Origin: Oceanospirillum sp964342385
GTDB lineage: Bacteria; Pseudomonadota; Gammaproteobacteria; Pseudomonadales; Halomonadaceae
DNA: 64,000 nucleotides
Direction of reading: 5' to 3'
Assembly: GCA_964342385.1 (NCBI GenBank)
Contig: CAYFGP010000006.1
Span: 1 to 64,000, forward strand
Below are positions 17,517 through 25,724 of this stretch, piece by piece (within the stretch, counting starts at the first letter, position 1; every line of letters begins with the position of its first letter). Both the position numbers and the translations under genes were made by a program. The notes beneath the pieces were generated by a model. The model ran no database searches. It was not told the origin of the DNA and worked only from the letters and a program-made list of their open reading frames with translations.

Positions 17517-17756
17517 TCAATCGATATGCTCAGCAGTTTGTTTGATCTCTAACTGTAATCCTTCCCGGATCGACTCTGCCATCCCCGACATAGACACTAC
17601 CTGTAAAATGTCGTTAATACTGTTCCAATCTTCCTCTGAAATCATTACAGCATTGCCACCTTGCCCCTCAATGAGAACTGTCGCGTGTTCTGTGGCTGTT
17701 TTATCTACGACCTTACCCAGGTCAGCTCGGAAATCATTCACAGTCATTCGAATCAT
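17517..17756 (-). CDS. Phd/YefM-family antitoxin, no toxin partner
   Basis: 79 residues from ATG 17756, which has GAAGGA seven bases upstream. The YefM pattern is clear: a start strand MTVNDFRADLGKVVDK, then HATVLIEGQGGNAVMISEEDWNSINDIL, and an acidic helical tail that would fold on a toxin. YefM-type antitoxins bind DNA at the N terminus and a RelE/YoeB toxin at the C terminus. No such toxin gene follows (a terminator starts 35 bases downstream) and none precedes, so it looks orphaned. Upstream lies repeat copy B with a heptamer array. Confidence 0.75.
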   Translation of the reverse strand: MIRMTVNDFRADLGKVVDKTATEHATVLIEGQGGNAVMISEEDWNSINDILQVVSMSGMAESIREGLQLEIKQTAEHID

Positions 17757-17792
17757 AAACAGGTCCTTCCTGCAGTCGTCATCGTCAGATCT

Positions 17793-17920
17793 TAAGCACT
17801 CACACAAAAGTTTCTCTTTGGCTGACCGCTTTAGCCTTTAGCCTTTAGCCTTTAGCCTTTAGCCTTTAGCCTTTAGCCTTTAGCCAAAACAGTATCGAAA
17901 TACTTTTGTGTAAGTGTGTA
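17793..17920 (+). repeat. interspersed palindromic element, copy B, with heptamer expansion
   Basis: The outer arms match the family (TAAGCACTCACACAAAAGTT at the left, ATCGAAATACTTTTGTGTAA and GTGTGTA at the right), but the central core is replaced by a heptamer array (17830-17885). The element is therefore 128 bases instead of about 92. Confidence 0.85.
17830..17885 (+). repeat. eight tandem copies of TTTAGCC
   Basis: Eight perfect, uninterrupted copies of the heptamer TTTAGCC inside repeat copy B. The neighbouring GGCTGACCGCT and the family core CTTTAGCC suggest slippage expansion of one TTTAGCC already present in the element. Confidence 0.97.
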
Positions 17921-18586
17921 TGTTTCCCAGCATCCGTACGCTACAAAGACTCTCTCCTAGCCAAAACATCTTCCTTTTTGCAGCATGGCTCAATTGAGTC
18001 ATAACATGCGCCAAGGATGAGCGGGTAAAGCTAAAGTTTTTGGGGGAAACCTGAGTTTTTTTCGCAGTTTAGCAAAACCTAACCTTTTTTCACCTAAAAA
18101 AGCACCAGACTATGACACCTGTCACATCAGCAAAATTCTATCTCTGAAATGAGCAGACAGCATTTATCTCCATCAAAAACGACTAAGACTAAAGTTTTAT
18201 CCGATGCCTGCAATGGCAGCATTCCATAACACTTTGACAAAATTCGGCCTAATAAAGTGATCGAAATCTGCTGTTTTCTTACTGATTTTCATAGGAATTA
18301 AATCCTTGAGCAGTAAAGTGTTTACCTCCAAGTTCAGCAAGATATACTGGACTAAACCAAACCCTGGCATAAAAAGTAACAGGGATACTGCAAAAGCAGT
18401 CTTTGGAGGGTCGAATTTCTCCTAGGGATCATCATATAATCTCAAACAAGCTCTAATTCCGTCTCACGGATCGAGAAAAATCGACAATAATTAATATCAG
18501 GTAGTCAGCAAGCCCCGCGCCCCCGTAAAATAACGCCCAGAGCTTAGACTGGTTACCCCCGAAATACTCAGATACAGGATATGCCA
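17921..18586. other. long leader region, no gene seen
   Basis: About 660 bases before an unknown gene. Short stems are visible, e.g. ACTGC-AAAA-GCAGT at about 18386-18399, CCCTG..CAGGG around 18362-18383 and GGAG..CTCC around 18404-18421, clustered within 60 bases. They could be part of a structured leader or small RNA, but no riboswitch class is recognisable. Confidence 0.3.
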
Positions 18587-19123
18587 ATGAGTCGCCAATA
18601 TATGACGCTGGGTTTCTATACCGGCTTTAACGAGATGTTTCGTCCCACCTTTGACGTAAAGGATTACGAAGGCAATGCGGTATTTGGCGACACGAAAACG
18701 ATTAAAGAGCTAGCAAAAGCTAAGGTTATCGAAAATGAAAATGATATCCCTGGCTTGGAAGCTCACCTGAAAAAGCTCGGTGTACTGCATCAAAAAGGCA
18801 GTTTGCTTGATGGCGTGATACTAGATCGGGCAATTAAAGACTTTCTCAACATTGATATCCCTACTTGGGAAGATGAAAAGCGCTTTGCTCTTGCCTGGAG
18901 TACCGTCAATAAAATCCAGCTACGCCGCGACAAACTGATTAAAGATGTTAAATTGCCAATTGGTACCTTTCCGGCAGGAACAGATATTAATGAAGTGCGC
19001 CGCAAACTGGCACCGGCTTTCCCTAAATTTGATGTCACTCTGGCACTTTCAGAGGGCGTTAACAAAATGCTGCTACTGCGACGTGAAAAGATTCTGGAAG
19101 CCAATACAGACACTGCTAGCTAA
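18587..19123 (+). CDS. hypothetical protein
   Basis: 178 residues if translation begins at ATG 18587 (AGGA eight bases upstream); the ATG at 18581 is too close to that site. Charged and soluble, with no signal peptide or membrane segment. The N-terminal LGFYTGFNEMFRPTFDVKDY and central WEDEKRFALAWSTVNKIQLRRDKL are not motifs I recognise. It is preceded by a long leader and followed by repeat-rich DNA, so it is probably an accessory gene. Confidence 0.6.
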   Translation: MSRQYMTLGFYTGFNEMFRPTFDVKDYEGNAVFGDTKTIKELAKAKVIENENDIPGLEAHLKKLGVLHQKGSLLDGVILDRAIKDFLNIDIPTWEDEKRFALAWSTVNKIQLRRDKLIKDVKLPIGTFPAGTDINEVRRKLAPAFPKFDVTLALSEGVNKMLLLRREKILEANTDTAS

Positions 19124-19709
19124 GCTTTCTGGATAGCCTGGTTTTCCTGCACAGATATTCAGCTTTACCGCTCTTAATCAAGCTGCTCTTTACTCACTGA
19201 GCTGCTTGATGAGTGCGAGCATCCCCTCCAATACGCTCCTTTCGAACACAACCCCTCCCAACATTTCTCGCAAATATCTTAATACAAGAAAAAAGAAGGA
19301 AAGGAATTAAAGCTATTGAGCAATGAAATGACTATAACGCGGGAATATGGGATAAGAATAACAGACTCAGCGCTCTGCTATACCTAAGATGTCAGAGCTG
19401 CTAGAACAATGCGAGCATCCTTCTGAGTGAAACACTGATAGACTCGGCGGGCTTACAGGCAGATTGACTATCTTGAAAACTACCGCAATCCAATCTGCCA
19501 GTATCAAATCTTTATTCTTTATGTGAGCTCTATACTGATTCTAATATCACGGCGTCTTGTCTCACCACCTCAAAGGCAGTGAGTCCGTGGAAGCAACGTA
19601 TCAGTCAGCACTAACAGTACACATTTACACAAAAGTATTTCGATGTTTTTCGGCCAGTGACTGAAGAATGAAGCCACCTGCTAAAGAGAAACTTTTGCGT
19701 GAGCGCTTA
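19124..19709. other. intergenic region ending in repeat copy C
   Basis: 586 bases without a convincing reading frame. TGCGAGCATCC occurs twice (about 19216 and 19410) without further similarity around it. The last 92 bases are the palindromic element copy C. Confidence 0.4.
19618..19709 (-). repeat. interspersed palindromic element, copy C
   Basis: Starts TACACATTTACACAAAAGTA and ends ACTTTTGCGTGAGCGCTTA, with the core GGCCAGTGACTGAAGAATGA. It directly abuts the stop codon of the following minus-strand gene (19710), so it would be the 3' end structure of that transcript. Confidence 0.85.
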
Positions 19710-20063
19710 CTAAGCGATACGAGCCAGTCCCTGCGCAGGAACATTATTCCAAGTTGCTGTGTTGATCGATACATCAACATTCTTCATACGCGCCACTTCA
19801 CCGTACATCGCTTTACAAGAAGCCTGTAGCATATCGGCACGCTCCAGACGGGCACAAGCGATGAAGTGCTCCAAAGCATTCATAAAGAACTGCTCACGAA
19901 CTACTTTGTGCTCTGCTCCAATCAGAGACTGCAAAGTTTCTTCCAGCTTCTTAGCTTCGTGCAACAGATTCGCACGCAGAGACAGTGTCATTTGCTGCTG
20001 ACCCGCTTGCTCCAGATGAGTCGTAAACTGTTCCAGTGCCTGATCGATCTGCTGTTGTTTCAT
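19710..20063 (-). CDS. hypothetical small helical protein
   Basis: 117 residues, almost entirely predicted helical (QQQIDQALEQFTTHLEQAGQ, NLLHEAKKLEETLQSLIG, NALEHFIACARLERADML), with a short non-helical tail. No signal peptide or membrane segment. It starts with ATG, preceded by AGAGGGTAGGGC. It could be a phasin-like or regulatory four-helix protein, but no family is recognised. It stands alone on the minus strand. Confidence 0.6.
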   Translation of the reverse strand: MKQQQIDQALEQFTTHLEQAGQQQMTLSLRANLLHEAKKLEETLQSLIGAEHKVVREQFFMNALEHFIACARLERADMLQASCKAMYGEVARMKNVDVSINTATWNNVPAQGLARIA

Positions 20064-20339
20064 TTGCCCTACCCTCTATCGTTGTTTTAGTCGCCAGCTC
20101 CTTGTGAGCACATACAGATTAAGAGCAGGCAATGACGATTACGTGATAACGACTTGGCAATTCAGTGACAGTATTAATACAGTTTTTTGTCAGAAGAAGC
20201 TGGAGGCTATTCAGCCCAGATAAGACAAATATGAAAAGAAAGACATAAAAAGACAGATGTAAAAGAGAAATCTGGAAGAGAAGTACTCACTTCCCTTCCA
20301 ATACAGTCTCAGTTCAGAGGAGACAAAGTGCAAAAAAGA

Positions 20340-21080
20340 TTAAGCGCTATAACCCTGAATGGTTTTATCCAGCAGAGCTAATACCTTACCCATACCATCA
20401 TGTAGGGCTTTCTCGATATCAGCCATGGTGATAATTTCATCGGTCAGACCGGCCGCCATATTCACTACCAGCGCGATACAAACATATGGCAGATCCACTT
20501 CACGAGCCAGAGCCGCTTCCGGCATACCTGTCATACCGACGATATCACAACCGTCATTGGCCAGGCGTTTGATTTCACCAGCAGTCTCTAAACGCGGGCC
20601 TTGTGTTGCTGCATAAGTGCCTTGCTCCAGTGCAGTCAGATCCAGCTCTCGGGCATGAGCGATCACTTGCTTACGCAGGGGTTCATCGTAAGGCCAGCTA
20701 AAATCGATATGCACCACTTCATCCAGATCATCGGCAAAGAAAGTGTGCTCTCGACCATAGGTGTAATCCACAATTTGATCCGGAATCATCAGGCCCGCAG
20801 GCTCGCAATCCGGATGGATACCACCTACCGCATTAACGGCGATAATAGCGGTAGCGCCAGCATCTTTCAGCGCCTGGATATTGGCTCTGTAGTTCACCTT
20901 ATGAGGTGGAATTCGGTGAGGATGACCATGACGCGCCAGAAACAATACGGACTGACCAGCCAACACACCTTCTACAATCTCTGCCGAAGGCTCACCCCAT
21001 TGAGTAGATACCTGTTTACGAGCCGTCACTTCCAGGCCCTGCATTTGGGTTAATCCCGTACCACCGATAATTGCCAGCAT
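20340..21080 (-). CDS. S-methyl-5'-thioinosine phosphorylase (purine nucleoside phosphorylase family)
   Basis: 246 residues of the MTAP/PNP family. The N-terminal IIGGTGLTQM phosphate loop, the motif FLARHGHPHRIPPHKVNYRANI, NAVGGI, and the purine-site GCDIVGMTGMPEAALARE are clear. Pseudomonas uses this subgroup as methylthioinosine phosphorylase, after deamination of methylthioadenosine, and the gene neighbourhood here (hpt, nagZ, psrA, lexA) matches that lineage. Products would be hypoxanthine and 5-methylthioribose 1-phosphate; the adjacent hpt then salvages hypoxanthine. A methylthioadenosine or guanosine specificity cannot be excluded from sequence alone. Confidence 0.88.
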   Translation of the reverse strand: MLAIIGGTGLTQMQGLEVTARKQVSTQWGEPSAEIVEGVLAGQSVLFLARHGHPHRIPPHKVNYRANIQALKDAGATAIIAVNAVGGIHPDCEPAGLMIPDQIVDYTYGREHTFFADDLDEVVHIDFSWPYDEPLRKQVIAHARELDLTALEQGTYAATQGPRLETAGEIKRLANDGCDIVGMTGMPEAALAREVDLPYVCIALVVNMAAGLTDEIITMADIEKALHDGMGKVLALLDKTIQGYSA

Positions 21081-21154
21081 CTTCTATCCTCTTAACCTAA
21101 AAGCCGTCACTCAAAAACGACGATCTCAAACTCAAAAAAGCGACCTAAAACCAA

Positions 21155-21186
21155 AAAAGGCCACAGCGAATACTGTAGCCTTTTAT
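21155..21186 (-). terminator. hairpin between hpt and the phosphorylase gene
   Basis: AAAAGGC(C)ACAG pairs with CTGT(A)GCCTTTT across a 6-base loop with one mismatch, with A/T runs on both flanks. It lies 17 bases past the hpt stop on the minus strand. Confidence 0.65.
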
Positions 21187-21202
21187 TTAACCGAAGAGCG
21201 TA

Positions 21203-21766
21203 TTACATGCCTTTTGGCGCGTAGATGCCTGGCACATTGCGCAGGAAGCCTTGGTAGTCCATACCGAAGCCAAACAGGTAACGATCTTCAACTTCAAGAC
21301 CAGTGAAGTTTGCTTTCATATCAGGCTGAGCCTTACGGTCATGCTGCTTGTCGATCAGAACCGCACTGTAAACCGCTTCTGCACCCTGCTCTTTGCAGTA
21401 TTCCAGGATAGCTGCCAGTGTATGACCTTCATCCAGAATGTCATCTACGATGATGACGTGACGACCTTCCATATTTACTTCTGGTGGCACACGCCAATAC
21501 AGTTCGCCACCAGTAGTTTCACCACGGTAACGTGTAGCATGGATATAATCCACCTGCAGTGGGAAGGTCAAACGAGTCAGCAAATGACCGGTAGTAATCA
21601 GGCCACCATTCATTACACAGTATACTACCGGTAGCTTGTCACCCAGCTCTTCTGTGATCTCCGCAGCCATCTTGTCCAGAGCCACATCCAGTTGCTCTTT
21701 AGTGCACAGGCAGTCTGCTTCAGCAAACACTTTGTTGATTTGTTCCAGGTTACTTTCTACTGGCAT
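21203..21766 (-). CDS. hpt: hypoxanthine-guanine phosphoribosyltransferase
   Basis: 187 residues from ATG 21766 (GGAA eight bases upstream; a longer frame to 21796 lacks a ribosome site). The PRPP-binding loop VIIVDDILDEGHTLA, YCVMNGGLITTGHLL and the flexible-loop segment ATRYRGETTGGELYW mark type I PRTases that salvage hypoxanthine or guanine. It pairs functionally with the methylthioinosine phosphorylase just downstream, which would release hypoxanthine. Confidence 0.9.
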   Translation of the reverse strand: MPVESNLEQINKVFAEADCLCTKEQLDVALDKMAAEITEELGDKLPVVYCVMNGGLITTGHLLTRLTFPLQVDYIHATRYRGETTGGELYWRVPPEVNMEGRHVIIVDDILDEGHTLAAILEYCKEQGAEAVYSAVLIDKQHDRKAQPDMKANFTGLEVEDRYLFGFGMDYQGFLRNVPGIYAPKGM

Positions 21767-21910
21767 TGTTCTAATTCCAATGTCTGTTAAATACAAAATA
21801 AAAAAATACCTCTGCCACCTGGAAACCCAGTGCCAGCGAGGAAAATTATAAAAAGAGTATATGCCTAAACTAAAGCATTCCGCCTACAACCAGCAGGCTA
21901 CTGGTGGAAA

Positions 21911-21934
21911 GCGAAACTTTTGTGTGAGTGCTTA
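21911..21934. repeat. half copy of the palindromic element
   Basis: CGAAACTTTTGTGTGAGTGCTTA is one complete arm of the ~92-bp family, ending about ten bases from the nagZ stop codon. The other arm and core are absent. Confidence 0.65.
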
Positions 21935-21943
21935 CGATTGCTT

Positions 21944-22975
21944 TTATTGAGTCTGCTCTTGAGTCATCGCTTCCAGCTGATCTGCAACACGGTTATAGCG
22001 CGGATCGGCATCCAGAGATTCCAAAGTCGGTCTGGACATTACCTGTAAAGCAGCCAGTCTCTGCTCAGAGCGAGGCGAGAAACTGTAACCTTCCAGGCCA
22101 GATAAGACTTCCAGAGCACCCGCTCTGTCATTGCACACCAGCACCATATCGCAACCAGCATCCAGTGCAGCATGGGCCCTTTCGGTATAACCACCTGCAG
22201 CGGCAGCACCGGCCATGCCCAGATCATCACTAAAGATGACGCCTTTAAAGCCCAGCTGACGACGCAGCACATCTTTTAGCCAATGAGTGGAGAAACCCGC
22301 AGGCTTGTCATCCACCTGGCTATACACCACATGAGCAGGCATCACACCATCCAGCTGAGGTGCTAGAGCAACAAAAGGCTTCAGACAGCTTTCGTCGATC
22401 TCTTTAAAACTACGCTCATCCACCGGCAGATCCACATGGGAATCAGCAGCAACATAACCGTGGCCCGGGAAGTGTTTGCCTGTAGCAGGCATACCCGCTT
22501 CATGCATACCTTCAATCAGGGCGTCTGCCAGACGAGTAACGATTTCGGGGCGTTTAGAGAAAGCACGATCACCAATCACTTCACTGAAGCCGTAATCCAG
22601 ATCCAGTACAGGGGCAAAGGTGAAATCCAAACCATAAGCTAATAGCTCAGAAGCCATAAGCCAACCGGTATCCCAGGCCAACTCAAGGGCTTGTTCCGGG
22701 TCTTGCAGAAACAGCTCCCCCAGTTTGGCCATGGCAGGAATACGGGTAAAACAATCACGAAAACGTTGTACCCGACCACCTTCATGGTCCACAGCAATCA
22801 AAATCTCTGGGCGCACTTCACGAATGGCGCTGGTCAAAGACTGCAGCTGATAAGGATCACGGTAATTACGGGCAAACAGGATTAAGCCGCCCACCAGAGG
22901 GTTAGCTAATAGCGCGCGTTCATCTTCGGTCAGCTCATATCCTTCCAGATCAAGCATTACGGGGCCGTGCGTCAT
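21944..22975 (-). CDS. nagZ: beta-N-acetylhexosaminidase (peptidoglycan recycling)
   Basis: 343-residue family 3 glycosidase that removes GlcNAc from GlcNAc-anhydroMurNAc peptides in the cytoplasm. Visible motifs are VGGLILFARNY, IAVDHEGGRVQRFR, KHFPGHGYVAADSHVDLP (the His-Asp general acid/base loop unique to NagZ), and the nucleophile Asp in IFSDDLGMAGAA. The N-terminal MTHGPVMLDLEG matches the family start. A near-perfect palindrome lies about 80 bases upstream and could be an operator. Confidence 0.95.
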   Translation of the reverse strand: MTHGPVMLDLEGYELTEDERALLANPLVGGLILFARNYRDPYQLQSLTSAIREVRPEILIAVDHEGGRVQRFRDCFTRIPAMAKLGELFLQDPEQALELAWDTGWLMASELLAYGLDFTFAPVLDLDYGFSEVIGDRAFSKRPEIVTRLADALIEGMHEAGMPATGKHFPGHGYVAADSHVDLPVDERSFKEIDESCLKPFVALAPQLDGVMPAHVVYSQVDDKPAGFSTHWLKDVLRRQLGFKGVIFSDDLGMAGAAAAGGYTERAHAALDAGCDMVLVCNDRAGALEVLSGLEGYSFSPRSEQRLAALQVMSRPTLESLDADPRYNRVADQLEAMTQEQTQ

Positions 22976-23057
22976 AAGGAATATCCTGTTTGCTGCGGTG
23001 GATTAAACGGGCAAATTTATCAAAGAATGAACAATAAAAAAACAAAAAATCACAACC

Positions 23058-23076
23058 TTTTTGGTCTGACCAAAAA
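23058..23076. promoter_or_regulatory. 19-bp perfect palindrome upstream of nagZ
   Basis: TTTTTGGTC-T-GACCAAAAA is a perfect dyad around one central base. TGGTC-N-GACCA is the kind of site bound by FadR/PdhR-type GntR regulators. It lies between the L,D-transpeptidase stop and the nagZ start, in the nagZ promoter; a weak terminator for the upstream gene is the alternative. Confidence 0.5.
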
Positions 23077-23138
23077 AGCGTAATAAAAATATAAACGGAG
23101 AGGCTTCTGAAAGGCCAGAAACAGGGGATTTCCAGAAG

Positions 23139-23660
23139 CTATCGGATATAAACAGGGGTATACGCTGGCACTGAAGCAAACAGCAGAACAATCTCCTGCA
23201 TTCTCATGCGAATACAACCGTGGGAACGGGCCTCACCCATAGGCTCAGAATCCGGTGTACCGTGGAAGTAGATATAACGACGCATGGTATCCACAGAGCC
23301 CAAACGGTTTTTACCTGACTCCAAGCCACTGAGCCAAAGAATACGCCCCAAGATCCAATCGCGTTTAGGATGTTGATCAGCTAATGCCTGATCATAACAT
23401 TCACCAGTCCAACGTCGACCGACAAACACCGCATTTTCGGGACAGTCATGACCGACTTTTGCGCGGATTTTATGCCAGCCCCTCGGCGTACAACCACTGC
23501 CTTCCTGCTCACCAGGACCATTCAGCGCGGTAGAAATATCAAAGCAGAGCTCAGGCTCTGCTCTTCTCACCACAAACAGCTGTTGTTGAGCGATATCCAC
23601 CTGCAGCCAAAAACCATTGGGTGCAAATTGCTGCCAGTTTTCCGGTATCTCTATCATCAT
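23139..23660 (-). CDS. L,D-transpeptidase (YkuD family)
   Basis: 173 residues dominated by a YkuD catalytic domain: YIYFHGTPDSEPMGEARSHG then CIRM, which holds the catalytic His-Ser-His-Gly-Cys core. The N terminus has no signal peptide (IEIPENWQQFAPNGFWLQVD), like the cytosolic or unusual YkuD proteins found near nagZ in Pseudomonas relatives. The likely role is cleavage or exchange of tetrapeptide stems, with a possible link to muropeptide recycling through NagZ next door. Confidence 0.85.
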   Translation of the reverse strand: MMIEIPENWQQFAPNGFWLQVDIAQQQLFVVRRAEPELCFDISTALNGPGEQEGSGCTPRGWHKIRAKVGHDCPENAVFVGRRWTGECYDQALADQHPKRDWILGRILWLSGLESGKNRLGSVDTMRRYIYFHGTPDSEPMGEARSHGCIRMRMQEIVLLFASVPAYTPVYIR

Positions 23661-23768
23661 CTCAACAACTTTTGCTTAAGCATCGCCGCTACTGTTTTTT
23701 CTATTGGGTTTTTCTACCGGCCTTGCTACCAGATTTTGCTGCCAGCGCTATCGTTACTGCTGGCACTA

Positions 23769-24428
23769 TCATTCATTACTAGCACTAAGATCAGGCAAGG
23801 GTGCAGACATACCGGCAGTCACAAAAGGAATCAGACGCTGTACCACATCACGCACGCCCGCCTGTTCACCAAAATCTTTATCGGCAATATCCTGCAACGC
23901 TTCCAAACTGGACATGGAGAATATCGCTGCGCCCAGCATAAAGTGCAGACGCCAGAAACGCTCGACATCTGGCAGATCACTGGAAGCATTTTTCACCATA
24001 TTGGCAAAACGGAAAAATACCGGTCCGTATTGTTCCTGCAGGTAACGACGCATATGGCCCTGAGCCTGAGTATAGGCTAAACCCAGCAAACGCATAAAAG
24101 CAGACAGGCCATTTTTGGTCGGACTTGGCATAGTCAAAATCGCATTGGTGAATGTCGATAACACCACGTCCAATGGAATATCACCACCGGCATACTCCGA
24201 CTCAAGGCGATCCATCTCTTTATCCAGAATCTCAGAGAAAGGATCCAGGTAACGGGCAAATACGGCCTGAATCAGCGACTTCTTGGAACCAAAGTGATAG
24301 TTCACTGCGGCCAGATTCACCTTCGCCTTACTGGTAATGGTTCTCAGAGACGTCTCAGAGAAGCCTTTTTCAGCAAACAACGTTTCTGCGGTATCCAGAA
24401 TTCGACTTACGGTATCTAACTGAGCCAT
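23769..24428 (-). CDS. psrA: TetR-family regulator PsrA
   Basis: 219 residues from ATG 24428 (GAGGTG upstream; a GTG two codons earlier is less likely). TetR helix-turn-helix at the N terminus: ILDTAETLFAEKGFSETSLR and KVNLAAVNYHFGSKKSLI, with the PsrA-typical C-terminal domain (FMRLLGLAYTQAQGHMRRYL). PsrA senses long-chain fatty acids and controls beta-oxidation and rpoS in Pseudomonas. Divergent placement beside lexA and near nagZ is the same as there, and a PsrA box lies just upstream, indicating autorepression. Confidence 0.9.
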   Translation of the reverse strand: MAQLDTVSRILDTAETLFAEKGFSETSLRTITSKAKVNLAAVNYHFGSKKSLIQAVFARYLDPFSEILDKEMDRLESEYAGGDIPLDVVLSTFTNAILTMPSPTKNGLSAFMRLLGLAYTQAQGHMRRYLQEQYGPVFFRFANMVKNASSDLPDVERFWRLHFMLGAAIFSMSSLEALQDIADKDFGEQAGVRDVVQRLIPFVTAGMSAPLPDLSASNE

Positions 24429-24442
24429 GCTCACCTCACTAT

Positions 24443-24456
24443 CAAACAGATGTTTG
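24443..24456. promoter_or_regulatory. PsrA box
   Basis: CAAAC-AGAT-GTTTG is an exact match to the published PsrA consensus (G/C)AAAC-N2-4-GTTTG/C, 15 bases upstream of the psrA start codon. It predicts autorepression relieved by fatty acids. Confidence 0.85.
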
Positions 24457-24634
24457 AAACATAAATATAAATCAGCCTAAAGTCAAGAAAGCGTTATAAG
24501 GCAATAACCTGAAGGTCGAGTGCGGGAAGATAAAAAAGCTGTTTAAAGCAAAGAAATTACAATTACTTTTTTAAACGGTCGTGTGATTCAGAAAAAATCA
24601 GAGAAAACAAGACAAAAGCTGTTTTTTGTGTAAA

Positions 24635-24650
24635 CTGTATACAAGTACAC
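24635..24650. promoter_or_regulatory. LexA box 1 (one mismatch)
   Basis: CTGTATACAAGTACAC fits CTGT-N8-ACAG except for the last base. It overlaps the likely core promoter of lexA and precedes the second box by a single base. Confidence 0.75.
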
Positions 24651-24651
24651 G

Positions 24652-24667
24652 CTGTATAAAATGACAG
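24652..24667. promoter_or_regulatory. LexA box 2 (perfect)
   Basis: CTGTATAAAATGACAG matches the CTGT-N8-ACAG SOS box exactly, ten bases before the lexA start codon. Tandem boxes are typical of lexA autoregulation. Confidence 0.92.
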
Positions 24668-24677
24668 ATGGAATCTT

Positions 24678-25295
24678 ATGACTAAACTGACCAAACGCCA
24701 GCAGGAAGTGCTCGACTTTATCACTTCCCATATGGAAGCCACCGGCTACCCACCCACTCGTGCAGAGATTGCCAAAGCATTAGGCTTCCGTTCTCCTAAT
24801 GCCGCTGAAGAACATTTAAGAGCACTGGCCCGCAAAGGGGCTATTGAGATGATCCCTGGCACCTCCCGTGGCATTCGTCTGCCTGAGCAAAACCAGCAGG
24901 GCCTACCTGTGATTGGTCAGGTAGCCGCAGGTAGTCCGGTTCTGGCGCAAGAACATATCGACAGCTATTCCGGTGTTAGCGCTGACTTCTTTTACCCTAA
25001 GGCACACTATATGCTGAAGGTAAAAGGGATGAGTATGAAGGATATCGGCATCCTGGACGGTGATCTGCTGGCTGTACATCAAACCGCTCAGATCAAAGAT
25101 GGACAGATTGTCGTAGCCCGCCTTGGCGATGAAGTAACAGTAAAACGCTTTAAGCAGGAAGGCAGCACTGTGTATCTAATTGCTGAAAACGAAGAGTTTG
25201 AACCGATTGTGGTGGATATTGAGTGTGAACCACTGGCCATCGAAGGTATCGGTGTCGGCATTATCCGTGGTGGTCATGGACAAGGTTTACAGTAG
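24678..25295 (+). CDS. lexA: LexA repressor
   Basis: 205 residues. The N-terminal winged helix reads LTKRQQEVLDFITSHMEATG and PPTRAEIAKALGFRSPNAAE; the Ala-Gly self-cleavage site is in QVAAGSPVLA at about residue 85; the catalytic Ser is in VKGMSMKDIGI and the Lys in VTVKRFKQE. RecA filaments trigger self-cleavage and release the SOS genes. Two adjacent SOS boxes lie upstream. Unlike Pseudomonas, no sulA gene follows; a terminator and a convergent gene come next. Confidence 0.98.
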   Translation: MTKLTKRQQEVLDFITSHMEATGYPPTRAEIAKALGFRSPNAAEEHLRALARKGAIEMIPGTSRGIRLPEQNQQGLPVIGQVAAGSPVLAQEHIDSYSGVSADFFYPKAHYMLKVKGMSMKDIGILDGDLLAVHQTAQIKDGQIVVARLGDEVTVKRFKQEGSTVYLIAENEEFEPIVVDIECEPLAIEGIGVGIIRGGHGQGLQ

Positions 25296-25356
25296 GCCAA
25301 AGCTTCCTATTGCTTCGACACTTTCCACTCTGTCAGCTCATAATAAGCACACAATA

Positions 25357-25384
25357 AAAAAGCAGCCTTGATGGCTGCTTTTTT
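25357..25384. terminator. bidirectional terminator after lexA
   Basis: AAAAAGCAGCC (25357-25367) pairs with GGCTGCTTTTT (25373-25383) across a 5-base loop, with A and T runs on the two sides. It serves lexA and the convergent small gene. Confidence 0.9.
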
Positions 25385-25432
25385 ATTAATTTCTAAATCT
25401 TTTTGCTTTGCGCTTCTCTGGAACAACACTCT

Positions 25433-25675
25433 TTAGTGAAGCACACGGGAGCTGGACAGATCGTCTTCTCCCTCATCACCCCATAATCGATTATCCTGAA
25501 TCGCTTTATCGATCATTTCACGGGCGATATCAAAGCTGGCACCCCGAAGGTGCTCAACAATTTCCGGTGCAAAACGAATTCGCACCAGTGGCTCGCCAGA
25601 CTCATCATCCGCTGACTGGAGAATAATATCTCCATCGGCAAGCTCAACAATTTCTAGAAAAGGACTGTCAGACAA
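25433..25675 (-). CDS. conserved hypothetical protein
   Basis: 80 residues if translation begins at TTG 25675, which has AAGGGG at nine bases; a longer frame starts with TTG at 25693 without a site. The N terminus LSDSPFLEIVELADGDIILQ resembles the small protein found beside lexA and topA in Pseudomonas. It is acidic, likely cytosolic, and of unknown function. It lies in a minus-strand group with the next gene and topA. Confidence 0.65.
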   Translation of the reverse strand: MSDSPFLEIVELADGDIILQSADDESGEPLVRIRFAPEIVEHLRGASFDIAREMIDKAIQDNRLWGDEGEDDLSSSRVLH

Positions 25676-25724
25676 GGTAGTTACCCCTTTCAATAAAGCC
25701 TAAATACAGAGCATCCTGCATTGA

